31,366 nt of DNA from Nemertoderma westbladi (taxonomy: Eukaryota; Xenacoelomorpha; Nemertodermatida; Nemertodermatidae). The notes below the pieces were generated by a model. It ran no database searches. It was not told the DNA's origin and saw only the letters and a list, made by a program, of their open reading frames with translations. Each line of letters begins with the position of its first letter. Positions within the stretch are counted from its first letter, which is position 1. Shown piece by piece: positions 29,729 through 31,366 of this stretch. Both the position numbers and the translations under genes were made by a program. Location: assembly GCA_032718475.1 (NCBI GenBank), contig JAUCBJ010005593.1:1-31366 (forward strand), read 5' to 3'.

Positions 29729-30323
29729 CTGTAATACAATATAAAACATTTTAAATGCTATATAAACGTTATAAACCTTTTTCTTATTACTAAGTTAGAG
29801 TGGGTTAGTTAATAAAATGGGTTAGTTAGAATCAAAACAAATTACTAATAAAAACAAAATTAGGATAGGTTGCTCGCGCATATGTGCCACAAGGTGGAAA
29901 GCCCTTGACTTTCTTGGGAGGCCTCTTAAAGGACACTGGCCTTGAAGATACAAATAATATCGTCAAAGTCGTAAATATAGTGTGACAGGGATTTATGGTT
30001 GCAAACTTTTATAATTAGCCGGCATAGTATTCTTAATGCAGCTGCAATGCAGCATTCCAATTATAGATCGCATAGATTGATATCAAAGTAAAATTATATA
30101 TATGAGACAAAATTAATGTATGGGATGACAACCGAACTCAGTGACATAGAGTTTAGGCATGGCATGTCAGTCTGATATGCTCTAGTCCACCCTGGCCTTC
30201 CAGTGAGGGTTGTGGGGGGCGAGTGTGCGTGCCTACAACCCATGCGCAGAGTTGCAAGTCCAGAGGGCTAGTAGTCAAGCACCTTGATGAAATCCATGAG
30301 GTCTACATACAGCGACATCATCG
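29729..30323. other. Upstream intron, no gene recognised
   Basis: About 600 bp upstream of the first exon in the window. It holds the second copy of the dispersed repeat (29905-30075) and a GC-richer stretch (30180-30300). No cadherin exon was found, although the phase of exon 1 requires one further right. Confidence 0.6.
29905..30075. repeat. Dispersed repeat, copy 2
   Basis: TTCTTGGGAGGCCTCTTAAA, CACTGGCCTTGAA, ATTCTTAATGCAGCTGCAAT and CCAATTATAGAT match the copy at 25855-26000. Confidence 0.7.
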
Positions 30324-31282
30324 TTAACCCTATTACCACTGGGGGGGGGGGGGGGGGGGGGGGGGGGGTCGGCCCCTTCCTAGTTTTTAGTTGCTGTAAC
30401 TATGCAACCACATTACGTACCGGCCCAATTTTTATTGAGAATTAGCCAAATTTTATGCCGCATCTTTTGCAAAAAATGACGTTGCAATTGGATTTCTACT
30501 TTTCGATGTGGGTGCCACCTCAAAATTTGGTCTTCAGCACCAAATTTTTTGAAATTTTCGAATTTTACAAAGTCATTCGTGATTTAGTAATTATTTATGT
30601 TTGGGCTATTTTTATTTATTTTTAATGGTTTGGATCACTCTCAATTGTCTATACAAGTATGTAAGTGTAGTGGTTCGCCATTTTTGGTGCACCAAAATTT
30701 TTCATTTCATTTTTCAATAATTTGAAGTGCCACACCCTAATTTTGGTACATCAAAAATGGCTAACCTCTAAGGTCTTCAGGCTATCTATATTACTTTGAA
30801 TCGATTCAGCGGCCCCAGAAAACCTATAAGGATGCGTTGAAATAAAAAATTAGGGGCATTTTCTGAATATCTAAATTTTTCAAAATTTGAAGTGCCACGC
30901 CCACTTCTTAGGTGGCACGAAAAATAGCATCCGCTTCAATTTTTGGAAATGGAATATAATCATATTCGATTCAACGGTCTTGAAAAACCTAGCTAAATCT
31001 AGCCAAACACTGCCACACTATATTAGTTTTTAGAAAACGAACAATGTTTGTAATTTTGTCCTGGGACTACTTTTATTTTTCACCAAAATTATGATTCCCT
31101 GCTTATGAAATTTTAACGTTTTAAGGTTTGGTAGTGTTCATCCATGGTTGTTTCACAAACAGCCCAAATTTTGTAGGATTTCATTGGACGATTACAAAAA
31201 TATAGTGGGTGGGCCGAATCGCCCCCCCCCCCCCACCCCAGTGGTGCTAATGGCCAAAACACCCCAGTGGTAATAGGGTTAA
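30324..31282. mobile_element. piggyBac-type MITE with TTAA target duplication
   Basis: A 951-bp element (30328-31278) flanked by TTAA at 30324-30327 and 31279-31282. Its ends are a perfect 17-bp inverted repeat: CCCTATTACCACTGGGG and CCCCAGTGGTAATAGGG. TTAA duplication plus ends starting CCC are the hallmarks of piggyBac-superfamily transposons. No transposase frame is present, so it is non-autonomous. The ends are followed by a run of 28 G (30341-30368) on the left and a C-rich tract (about 31222-31240) on the right, with a second partial end motif CCCCAGTGGTGCTAATGG. The interior has related segments around GAAGTGCCAC (about 30725 and 30890). Confidence 0.85.
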
Positions 31283-31366
31283 GGTGTTTGGGTCAACCAT
31301 CATTGCGCTAGGGGCAGTATGTGGAATGCGGTTGAGGGTATACTTGGTAATTTAGTTGCATGTGTT

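Overview
ORGANISM AND CONTENT. This is eukaryotic, almost certainly animal, nuclear DNA. Short exons with GT-AG introns together encode extracellular cadherin repeats. The introns are AT-rich and full of minisatellites, SINE-like sequences, LINE remnants and foldback elements. The mix (tRNA-derived SINEs, palindromic elements with a CCCGAGGG core, a hammerhead ribozyme, a TTAA-flanked piggyBac-type MITE) suggests a marine invertebrate; the phylum cannot be fixed from the sequence alone.

MAIN GENE. One minus-strand gene model fills most of the window. I could chain 21 exons from 29728 down to 3819. Every junction agrees in phase, and the joined frame has 1265 codons plus one leading base with no stop. 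The product is a run of about 11 complete, divergent cadherin repeats. Neither the 5' end nor the 3' end of the long form lies in the window: no EGF, laminin-G, membrane or cytoplasmic exon is visible. At 18153-18225 an ATG followed by a signal-peptide-like segment and a CAG|GTAAGA donor is phase-compatible with the next cadherin exon. It is either an alternative first exon or the start of a second tandem cadherin gene.

LAYOUT. 1-3618: a 36-bp minisatellite interrupted by a broken LINE endonuclease fragment. 3819-10621: cadherin exons with introns holding a microsatellite, a short palindromic MITE, SINE-like sequence and a foldback element. 10622-15781: one large intron made of a LINE 3' end, a 37-bp minisatellite (an inverted relative of the 36-bp one) and a 49-bp minisatellite that starts exactly at a splice donor. 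15782-18225: cadherin exons, with a 40-bp minisatellite that fills a whole intron and copies the 3' splice site. 19227-22531: cadherin exons separated by a roughly 2-kb array of 31-bp units. 23288-29728: cadherin exons, with a SINE palindrome, a retroelement RT fragment and a tRNA-like element carrying a complete hammerhead ribozyme motif. 30324-31282: a 951-bp element with 17-bp perfect inverted repeats and TTAA duplications.

MOST INTERESTING. (1) Each 31-bp unit, read on the gene's sense strand, is GT...CTAAC...pyrimidine tract...ACAG, so the intron looks like about 66 minimal introns joined with no exon between them. (2) Several other arrays begin at, or contain, copies of real splice junctions of this gene, and four of the five can be phased as GT...AG on the sense strand only. 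(3) A full consensus hammerhead ribozyme lies between the A and B boxes of a tRNA-like element.
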